From NCBI GenBank assembly GCA_003988855.1, contig QYAI01000232.1, positions 1 to 64,000 of the forward strand: a stretch of DNA of 64,000 bases, in the 5' to 3' direction. The position numbers and the translations under genes are program-made. Below the pieces are notes generated by a model. It ran no database searches. It saw only the letters and a program-made list of their open reading frames with translations, and had not been told where the DNA came from. Positions 56,729 through 64,000 of the stretch are shown here, one piece after another. The stretch's first letter is position 1. Every line of letters begins with the position of its first letter. The stretch comes from Arachnopeziza araneosa (lineage: Eukaryota > Ascomycota > Leotiomycetes > Helotiales > Arachnopezizaceae).

Positions 56729-57769
56729 TTACAGGTCATCAGCAATAACTTCCATACAGTTGACGAGATTGTTGCCAAAATCGACGGTGGTGGGGAGATC
56801 AGGTGAACAGTCCATAACTCCGTCAATAAGGAACCTGATATGATGAGTTCCAGGACGGACATTAGCAACTGCTTTGAAGGGGTTGCGTTGGCCCTCGCTA
56901 TAATTTCAGATCAGCAGCGATACATATTATATGTATATTTAAGACCACAGAGAAAATAGTAATGAGTTCCAACTCACACTGGATGTAGTCTGAGCTTCTT
57001 GTTCCAATGAAATATAGTTCCCGCCACGTAAACCTCCGCCGTTTTCAAAAACTCAGATACACTTGCAGAATTCCGCTGCAGACTCTTCAACGCTTTGGAT
57101 GTCTCTTTTGAAGATTCTTCAATGTCTTTTCGAACAACACGTGTACCCTGCTCTACTTGGTATGGCACTTGTGCAACGCCTTTGGAAATCGTTTGGGTTT
57201 GCATGTGTACATTCGCGAGTGTCATGGTGAGACTTTCGAATCTACTTCGAGCTCTCTGCTCAACCAGAGTATCCACTTTTCTGTGCTTGCAATCAATGGT
57301 AAACTTTGATATTTAAGTGCCTCAGGAGTTGAAAAGAGTGCGTACACTTTGTAGAGACCAAAAAGGAGATTAATAGCTCCTAAGTACGCAACTACCTCCG
57401 CTTCAAGTTTCATTGCTGCTTCCAATTTCTTGGACACTTGCCATTTCATCTTGAAAAACACATCTTTCATGACACCAGAAGACTGTCCTACGCCCAGACT
57501 CTTATCATAATTTCTAATGTTTTCTAGATACTCGAACAGCGGGAACTGGCAGCTTACGCTGTTGTTTTGATTGCCTCAAGGGTCACCTCCAGCCCCTCAG
57601 CAGGTTCAAGTCGATTAACACCTCGAATTGCGTGATCTAGAAAGCCTAATTTGATGATGATATGTTGATATTGGGAGGCGGAGCCGCCAGCCTCGCTGAG
57701 CGCAGAGACGACTTGTGTAATGAGGTCAGCTGCAGCAATGAAGTTGCCAACAGAGAAACCAAAAGACAT
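56729..57769 (-). CDS. STAND-type N-terminal domain joined to an AMPK-beta-like carbohydrate-binding module
   Basis: Exons 57558-57769, 57348-57513, 56978-57303 and 56729-56897 splice in frame to about 290 residues. The N-terminus (MSFGFSVGNFIAAADLITQV) opens like the N-terminal domain of many fungal STAND/NLR-associated proteins. A helical middle (MKWQVSKKLEAAMKLEAEVV, VDTLVEQRARSRFESLTMTL) follows. The C-terminus has EVYVAGTIFHWNKKLRLHP and GTHHIRFLIDGVMDCSPDLP, then TTVDFGNNLVNCMEVIADDL. This is the order and wording of the CBM48/AMPK1 domain of Snf1-kinase beta subunits (Trp in F-x-W-N-x-K, then H-H-x-[FY]-x-[FIV]-D-G). The first 44-nt intron is odd: it contains a family-like segment (CQFPLFEYLENI) in another frame, so the alternative is one deleted base there. 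The ASC kinase-binding domain of a true beta subunit is absent. Confidence 0.65.
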
Positions 57770-58607
57770 TGCTGCAATACTTTCTATCGCTTAGCCGATT
57801 ATATTCGTGGTAATTGTGTTGGAGAAGAGGGATAATTGAGACTAAATCTGGGATAGATTTTGGCATGCGTTGTCATCCTCACCCACGTGATAAGGTTATG
57901 GTAGCCCACCCGCGCATTTTCGCGAAACCTGATTTTGGTATAACACCCTTTTATGGGCGATCCTTACGGGAGCAGGGTTGACTGGATTTATGCCTTTACT
58001 CAGCTTTAATCATAGCACCAACTGCTATTAATTAGGTCTAATCTAGGTAGAACATACCAGTAGCATCTTAAAATCGTATTTAATGTGCTCTCTAATTTAC
58101 ACCAATTCCTTCGTATACTTGTAGACAGTAATAAATAAAGCTACTTATGACACTGATGCCGTCAATTCGAAGAGATTTCCGATGCAAAAGAGGAAAAAGA
58201 CGATTCTGATAGAAGAGAAAGAGAATGTCTGCACATCAGCTCTCTTGGATATTTGGGTATGCATGTATTTTGAGCATTCGAGTAAACAAGCAGCATTGGT
58301 GACGCACCTCTACAACAATTGTAAGGCTTTTTGGTTCCAAGCTTTCACTTCTTGAAACTCGGGACTTCCACTCAGCAGCAACCAACGTTCATTTCATGGA
58401 GTTGCTTTTAGGATCTTTGCACAAATAATCTACAGTGCGTCCTCTCCATCTATAAAAATTTTTCCCCCCTAAAGTAACTAATTTTTGAAAGATTGAATGA
58501 GAAATCAACACCGAAGAAAAACCCAGTATGTTCACGGGTGCAGTAAATCAGAGGGGTACTCGTCTCTGCCGTTCATTAGCCCTACCTACGTTTAGATATG
58601 CAAAAGC
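57770..58607. other. Intergenic region
   Basis: Upstream of the STAND/CBM48 gene and downstream of the 2EXR gene. AT-rich, no gene seen. The frame 58528-58788 (+) overlaps the 2EXR gene on the other strand and is a shadow. Confidence 0.5.
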
Positions 58608-59255
58608 TCACCCATCTTTCCATCCCTCGATTAATGGACCGCCCTCAAGAACTCTTGCCTCTTCCCCACTAACGATATACACCATCCTCACTCTCGGACA
58701 CCTCCACCCCGGATTCGACCATCTCTCGCTCTCAAAATCATTGGTCAGATTCTCGACCGCTATATCTTCGCGAGAATTCCAGCTGTAGATCTCCCCTTTC
58801 TGCATCAAGAGTTCCAGTTCTTCCAGGTTCTGCATCCGCTTTATGGTATCCATATGAAAATGGCCAAAGTATGCTGCCTCGCCTACCTCCAGCACCATCT
58901 TCCGCACTCGTACAACCTCATCCTCTCCAAAATACTCTAGCACCGACGCTATACAGCGGATCGTATCGTAATCGAAATTTATATATGTGCAGCGGTCCGA
59001 ATTGTAGGATTTAAAGCGGGGGATGAATGAATATGTGGTGAGGACCTCGTGGCGGGATTCGTGGCAGACGTGCAGGAGGGGATGAGGGCGCGTCTGGTAG
59101 ATGAAGTATTCGGTGACGCGGCGCTCGATGTCGAGGAGGGATTTTCTGCAGGATATGCTAACGGTTCGAGGTTGGGCGAGGACGTGGCCCCAGATCTTGA
59201 GGCGGAGTTCGAAGGGAAGTAGGGGGAAGATGAGGAATTGAGTGAGTGATGTCAT
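58608..59255 (-). CDS. 2EXR-domain protein
   Basis: A single intact exon of 215 codons from an ATG at 59255. The opening F-P-L-L-P-F-E-L-R-L-K-I-W (about residues 10-22) followed by PRTVSISC is the 2EXR signature, and HPLLHVCHESRHEVLTTYSF with FDYDTIRC is the usual second half of this fungal family. These small proteins are abundant in Leotiomycetes and Sordariomycetes, resemble F-box starts and have no established biochemical function. There is no signal peptide or membrane segment. Codon use and frame look healthy and no lesion is seen. Confidence 0.9.
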   Translation of the reverse strand: MTSLTQFLIFPLLPFELRLKIWGHVLAQPRTVSISCRKSLLDIERRVTEYFIYQTRPHPLLHVCHESRHEVLTTYSFIPRFKSYNSDRCTYINFDYDTIRCIASVLEYFGEDEVVRVRKMVLEVGEAAYFGHFHMDTIKRMQNLEELELLMQKGEIYSWNSREDIAVENLTNDFESERWSNPGWRCPRVRMVYIVSGEEARVLEGGPLIEGWKDG

Positions 59256-60577
59256 AGTCGCAACAATGGCGGGGCTGGTTATTGATATGGTGTTAACGGT
59301 ACGATTGGGAAGTATTAAAGAGAATGTCTGAAAGTTTGAGAGGAGAGAGGTTTTGTTTACATGTAAGCAACATAGCGCTAATCTACAGGGTTTGTTATTG
59401 ATGGTGGGGCACTTATGTTGCAGCCTAAGATGATCAGATTGAGCAGGTACCGCCGTTGCTCTGTTGTGCCCAGAGAGCCGAGCCCCTGTAGCTGATCACC
59501 ACTTAGCACTTAGTTTAGCGAAGCACGGTACCAGGGTGAAACAACTGTTATAATTGAAAGTCGCTATCATTAAACTTCAGCAAAGCGGTACGGTGAGAAA
59601 TACATAAAATATATAAAATAAAGTCAGGACCTATTGAAAATCACTCCCGTACTAGCGCTAGTAGTGTCTCAGGGTTTTGGTCGAAATGGCTAGGAATCTT
59701 TTATCTAGGGGCAGTCTCATCTTAGCATTATCACAAGACCATCTAGGTCAGTCATTCTTTGAATCTTGTTCAACCTAGTTTATTAAAACCACGGCACGTC
59801 TGGCGCCAGCATAAATCTCCCGCATGAATGAGATTTGTTTTGCTCGTTAGTCAAGATCATTCTAGTTGATACACAGGGCATCAACCCACAATTCGCAGGC
59901 TAACCTCAACGGCAGGTAGTAAGGCTCCAGAATTTATTTCCAAGACGCGACTGGATTTAAGAGAGGGTAGAACAGAGTACATTTCAATTGAAAGACTTTT
60001 AAACAAAACATATTTAATTTCAAGCTGCACCGTCGTGTTATCAGAAGTTTAAAAGGTGAAAGCAGACATAAGGGGATGTCGGAAGGGGTAAAAAGATCAG
60101 GTCGAGAAAGAAACAATGCTAACTTTGCAGAGCTGAGAATCAGGTTTGATCAATTTGTGCTCGAGGTGCTCGCCCTCAGCTTACGCTGGCGGGAGCCACA
60201 GAGTTCCCAAAATAAAGATGATATTCTAAACTCTCACAAAAATCAAATTTCAATTTGTTTTAACTACACACCACACGTTCTTGAGCTCTGCGTTTTAAAA
60301 TCTAAATTTAGTTTTAAATAATAACTCTCGCTTGTTTCAGTAAACCTTAGATATTATACTTGCAAAGTTGATTATATACAAGGGTGAAAGTCACATGTCT
60401 AAATATTATATAAGCAAGACGTAAATATTTCAAAACTTATAAGCCAAGCCAAGCTAAGCCAAGGCCACGCGTAAACTTAGGTAGCAATGCTTTGTTCGAC
60501 TCTTCCAAAATATTTATACTGTAACAAGTAACAGATTCTCGTAAAGTTCTCCAGGTCTACGTATAACCTTACACAGA
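59256..60577. other. Divergent intergenic region, about 1.3 kb
   Basis: Head-to-head spacer between the 2EXR gene and the alpha/beta hydrolase. No gene. A TATTTATACTG motif near 60510 is a TATA candidate for the hydrolase. A run of AAGCCAAGCCAAGCTAAGCC near 60440 is a short imperfect tandem repeat. Confidence 0.5.
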
Positions 60578-61723
60578 ATGACGACCCAAGTAGATATCAA
60601 GGCCGACGTTAATGAGTTTCTCTCTGCCGAACGATTCAACCACAAGTTCACATTTCAGAGTAAAGCGACTCAAGAGTTACTAACAGTCTCTTACGCTATT
60701 GTTGGTTCCCAGAAGGCCGATGCGCCAGCTATTCTTTTCTGTGGAGGTATGTTTAGTGGGAGGATAAACGGGTCATGGATGGATTTCTTGGCGGCAAAAA
60801 AAGGCGTCAAGGTCATCCTAATCGACCGGTCAGTACTTCTCCTACCATCAAAACTAGGATATCGGACGAAAAACCTAATATTTCAGAGACCAGGTATGGG
60901 TACCTCAACCCCTGTCCCCCTTGCCCAGCGGGTTACTGTGTGGCTTGAGACGGTACCAGCAATATTGGCACATTTGGGGATTAAGCATGTAGCGCTCGCT
61001 TCCCACAGTTGTGGTGTCATTTATCTTTTCAACACAATCTACTATCTCCCCGAGATTTTCTTCCCAGCGGCTCCAACGGCCTTCCTCCTCGCTCCGTGGG
61101 TCCATCCGTCAAAATCAGGCGTCAAGCTACTTGAGATCGCGTCCTTTATACCTAGTAGGCTATTCAGCAGTTGGAACAAGATCGCCATGTTCATAGCAGG
61201 CTCGGTGATGCCCTCGCTAGCCACGTTTTCCAGCATGATACCGAAATCTAAGAATAAAGACAAGGGGGAAGATGAAGAGAGGCGGATCATGGAGAACTAT
61301 GGCGTTACCAAAGAGTGGAGAGAGAAGCAATCAGAGGCCTTTATCAAGATCATGCTGGATGAGGAGACTAAAGGGGCGAACGAAGATACCATGTTGCTTC
61401 TCAAAACTAATAAGCACAGCAACTGGGGTATCTGTGATGATTATACCACATTTGTACCCCAGCTGGCGCAAATGCTAAGAAGCCGTCCGGGGCAAGAAAA
61501 ATTGCAGGTGCGAGCGTTCTTTGCTGAGAATGACGCCTTAGTAGGGAAAGGTGGGAAGAGGTATTTTGATGCATGCTGGCAAGAGGCGGGAGATATTACA
61601 GACATTATCTCATTTCAAAGCGCAGAGATCGCGGCCGTAGACCACGACAGCATTATACTTTCTGAAAACGAGATTTTGGGAGAGATTTTTGAGGGGGTAC
61701 GGAAATCCTTTGGCGGCATATAG
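60578..61723 (+). CDS. Alpha/beta hydrolase (intracellular, Ser-Asp-His)
   Basis: ATG at 60578. The frame is open throughout, but a 60-nt in-phase intron (60829-60888, GTCAGT...TTTCAGAG) should be removed: it separates KVILIDR from PGMGTSTPVPLAQR, which are contiguous in this family. Spliced length is 361 residues. Marks: ILFCGGMFSGR (oxyanion loop, in place of H-G), the nucleophile elbow ASHSCG with Ser124, FFAENDALVG with Asp299 and AVDHDSI with His336, which completes the triad. No signal peptide, so a cytosolic or peroxisomal location is likely. Substrate unknown. It is a lipase/esterase-type fungal hydrolase and appears intact. Confidence 0.83.
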   Translation: MTTQVDIKADVNEFLSAERFNHKFTFQSKATQELLTVSYAIVGSQKADAPAILFCGGMFSGRINGSWMDFLAAKKGVKVILIDRSVLLLPSKLGYRTKNLIFQRPGMGTSTPVPLAQRVTVWLETVPAILAHLGIKHVALASHSCGVIYLFNTIYYLPEIFFPAAPTAFLLAPWVHPSKSGVKLLEIASFIPSRLFSSWNKIAMFIAGSVMPSLATFSSMIPKSKNKDKGEDEERRIMENYGVTKEWREKQSEAFIKIMLDEETKGANEDTMLLLKTNKHSNWGICDDYTTFVPQLAQMLRSRPGQEKLQVRAFFAENDALVGKGGKRYFDACWQEAGDITDIISFQSAEIAAVDHDSIILSENEILGEIFEGVRKSFGGI

Positions 61724-62005
61724 AAAGTAGCTTTTGGATGCTCAGATATACCCTACCAGAGAATTAAATATTCTGAAAGAATTCGCGACCGCAGATGTCA
61801 CGTAGTTTAATAGTTTATTATTCCCAAATGAAAATTCGAAGGAATCCCGCTTGAGGTACAACAAATGTCGCTCTCGTTTGCTCGCAAGCCCTTTGTGCAT
61901 ATGTCTAGTACCACGAAATATTTTGCATATGGAGGGTGTCAGAATATAACGTCATCTGATACTTTACAGCTTTATTGTCTTAGCGTCTAACAGATAGTTT
62001 AATTC
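61724..62005. other. Short convergent spacer
   Basis: 280 bases between the stops of two convergent genes. No gene, presumably both 3' ends. Confidence 0.5.
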
Positions 62006-63757
62006 CTAGGCTGTAGTAACTATATTCTCCCGTCTTCTCAAGATCCCTCCATACTCGGCATCCATCCGGATCTCTCCTAATCTAGCTATCTCAGCGCTCG
62101 TACCAGCATGCCTCGTGCCATCTCCATTAGATCCCTTATCGCCCCACCACATTTTTCCGTCTTTGTCTGTTCTCCAATCATCAACAAGGTCCGCAAGAGT
62201 CTGCAGATGTCCCCAGGCCGCTGGTTGAGGCCCCTTGGGTTCCTGAAGCGCTAGGTATGTTGCAAAGACTGCCAGTATCATCACTACAATGCTGTACACA
62301 AAAACTCGCATAAACATAATATTAAAGCAATAAACCCTCTCTCCATGAAACGTAACCTGGAGAGACTGTCCAAGAAGCCAATGAAGTAGTGCCTTGAGAA
62401 TGAATAACAAAGAGTACTCCCAACTAGTCGCTGCGGCCTCTAAAGCGGGAATTTCTAGTCGTGCTCCTTTCTTGTTGCGTTTCTTTTTCTTGCTGAAATC
62501 TTCCCTTTGTATTATTCGTGGCAAAGTAGCCTGTCTCCATACACTTTCGTCCCTTGATAGATTGACAAGTAATTCTACACAATGCAATCCTATTGTCTGA
62601 GCACCTTGTATTGCGCAAGTGAAAAGAATAGCCCATAGAGTCTGCACGGCTGTACTGAAATAGACTCCGATACCTAAAGTTGCATCTCGGTCCATCATGA
62701 AAGGGAAATAGTTGACTTCATCGACCATGTACCATGATGCCGTCAGATACCACGGGCTCCCGATTGGTCTCTGTATCAGGTGCTGAGTAGCGAGAAGCAT
62801 AGTTACTGCCCAAGCCATTGCGAGGATAACCAGCGACCAGACAAATATGAGGACGTACTTGACAGAGGAGCGGATGGTGGAAGGGCTTCGTTGTTTCTTG
62901 AGAGGTCTAGTCTTCTGCGCTAGAATACCTTGCTGGTGAACGGACATCATACACCGCCCTTGGGCATATGCAAAATCTGCGAGATGGAGCCTTGTAAGCG
63001 TATTGTTCAGTGGATTTGAACTCCAGGTAGGTGTCTCTTTTAATGTGGAAAAATGACACCAGGTGGCTATCGCTGCTTGGATCATAAGTCCGAATCCGAG
63101 CGCAGCAATTGCCATTACATTAAACCAGACTCCAGTTGAATGAAAATAAATATCTTGGACGAACAGTTGAGATGTGGCAGCGTAGCATAGTATCAGGCTC
63201 GCGATACAAAGGAGATTTAATGGCCAACGGTTGGGGGCACTTCTCCGAGCACTTGTGAACAAGCGGATGTTGGTGTTGAACTGTAACCGACCTTCTCGAT
63301 AGAGTGCCCATCTTAGTGAAGTGCCGTGGATGAAGCCGAGACTATCTGTGATCGCACCTACAAAGATATTGATAGTGAAAGAGAGCGCTTCTACAGCAGT
63401 CGGCCGCAATAGGACCCAGCCTAAAGGCGGCGCATAGAAATCCAACTCATGGGAATCCCGCCTAAACGTCTTGACAAAGACTAAAGTGGTTACGAAACAA
63501 CCGATGACAACGAGCCATGCGAATGCAAGTCCAATCATACAGAGAATTGCCGTGGTTCGGGAGGCCTTAAACTTAGGCAGAGAACTGCCAACTACGATTA
63601 ATCTTTCAGTATTTTCCCGTCTGGCACCTGCACTATTCGCCTGTGAATGATCAAGGTGCGGTTCCTGCGATAAGCTACCCATAGTTGTTGCCCGTAGAGA
63701 GCTTAAGTCGACTGATGCTGTAGCGGACGATAAGAATAGCAATCGGAAATAGATCAT
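62006..63757 (-). CDS. Multipass membrane protein of a fungal family of unknown function
   Basis: One long exon, 583 codons from the ATG at 63757. An internal ATG at 63682 with good context (MGSLSQEP) would give 558 residues. About seven to eight membrane segments are visible: ILCMIGLAFAWLVVIGCFVT, one in VLLRPTAVEALSFTINIFVG, LLCIASLILCYAATSQLF, VWFNVMAIAALGFGLMIQAA, YVLIFVWSLVILAMAWAVTM, VYFSTAVQTLWAILFTCAIQ and VYSIVVMILAVFATYLAL. The C-terminal cytoplasmic AWGHLQTLADLVDDW and MWWGDKG segments recur in membrane proteins of this fungal family. No transporter or enzyme motif is recognised. Single-exon and intact. Confidence 0.78.
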   Translation of the reverse strand: MIYFRLLFLSSATASVDLSSLRATTMGSLSQEPHLDHSQANSAGARRENTERLIVVGSSLPKFKASRTTAILCMIGLAFAWLVVIGCFVTTLVFVKTFRRDSHELDFYAPPLGWVLLRPTAVEALSFTINIFVGAITDSLGFIHGTSLRWALYREGRLQFNTNIRLFTSARRSAPNRWPLNLLCIASLILCYAATSQLFVQDIYFHSTGVWFNVMAIAALGFGLMIQAAIATWCHFSTLKETPTWSSNPLNNTLTRLHLADFAYAQGRCMMSVHQQGILAQKTRPLKKQRSPSTIRSSVKYVLIFVWSLVILAMAWAVTMLLATQHLIQRPIGSPWYLTASWYMVDEVNYFPFMMDRDATLGIGVYFSTAVQTLWAILFTCAIQGAQTIGLHCVELLVNLSRDESVWRQATLPRIIQREDFSKKKKRNKKGARLEIPALEAAATSWEYSLLFILKALLHWLLGQSLQVTFHGERVYCFNIMFMRVFVYSIVVMILAVFATYLALQEPKGPQPAAWGHLQTLADLVDDWRTDKDGKMWWGDKGSNGDGTRHAGTSAEIARLGEIRMDAEYGGILRRRENIVTTA

Positions 63758-64000
63758 CAGAGTCAAGAACAGGAAATAACAATTTCATTGATAATATCAA
63801 TAAATGCTAACTGAATTGTGGCCAGCCGAACGTAAAGAGAAGATGAGGACTGGCCACAAACTATATGCCGCCAAAGGGGTGGTAAGCGACTAGCTGAAAA
63901 AAATTGGATAAATGCTTGCCTGCTCCTTGGTTGAGCGGAAAATGTCACTTCCTGATACGAGTTGTCACAGATATTGCAATGTTGGTTTTTCCATTGTTTT
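63758..64000. other. Upstream flank at the window end
   Basis: Promoter side of the membrane-protein gene. Nothing else visible before the window ends. Confidence 0.4.

Noticed and set aside
1..64000. CRISPR arrays, tRNA and rRNA genes
   Set aside because: No regularly spaced repeats, cloverleaf-like A/B-box pairs or rRNA-like stretches could be recognised by eye on either strand. A covariance-model tRNA scan would be decisive and was not possible.

Overview
This 64 kb window is from a filamentous ascomycete. Genes carry short spliceosomal introns of about 42-87 nt with GT-AG ends and CTAAC-like branch sites. The gene families are typical of Pezizomycotina: HET-domain and NACHT proteins, fungal rhodopsin-domain membrane proteins, LtrA-like proteins, CorA-like proteins, 2EXR proteins and fungal P450s. 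The protein flavours resemble Leotiomycetes (Helotiales), but that is my inference and not shown directly. There are no rRNA, tRNA or CRISPR features I can support. Single ambiguous bases (n) occur at 15737, 21140 and 33917.

Layout. 0-10 kb: a pogo-like transposase remnant, an intact HET-domain gene, a two-exon CorA-like transporter gene, a small internally duplicated protein of unknown function, and a secreted epoxide-hydrolase-like enzyme. 10-21 kb: a run of decayed genes: a kynurenine-formamidase/cyclase-family gene, a SnoaL-like secreted protein, a large protein with an E-A-K nuclease-like motif and one in-frame TAA, and an LtrA-like membrane protein. 21-26 kb: two intact multi-exon genes, a PTH11/rhodopsin-like membrane protein and an FAD-dependent monooxygenase. 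26-34 kb: a second graveyard: an internally deleted P450, a frameshifted kinase-like gene, an amidase remnant and a HET-NACHT-WD40 gene meeting the amidase tail to tail. 34-36 kb: an intact sugar transporter. 36-42.7 kb: gene-poor, with an internally deleted OPT transporter. 42.7-49.3 kb: an intact RNase T2 with an unusual cysteine-rich, mucin-like N-terminal extension, a TRI14-like secreted protein and an intact P450 that is divergent from it. 49.9-55.8 kb: an intact NACHT-ankyrin NLR-like gene and a broken surface-protein gene, bracketed by a 47-bp inverted repeat, with a 0.49 kb foldback element in the NLR upstream region. 56.7-64 kb: a STAND-type N-terminal domain joined to an AMPK-beta carbohydrate-binding module, a 2EXR protein, an alpha/beta hydrolase and a multipass membrane protein.

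Themes. Four loci belong to fungal self/non-self recognition (HET or STAND/NACHT) families. At least ten loci are broken. Wherever I can infer the ancestral codon, the premature stops are C-to-T or G-to-A changes (CAA, CAG, CGA or TGG turned into stop). This fits deamination or RIP-like mutation, but needs an alignment to prove. All exon models were derived by hand from reading frames, splice motifs and family conservation. Several open frames begin with TTG, CTG or GTG, and I moved those starts to the first plausible ATG.
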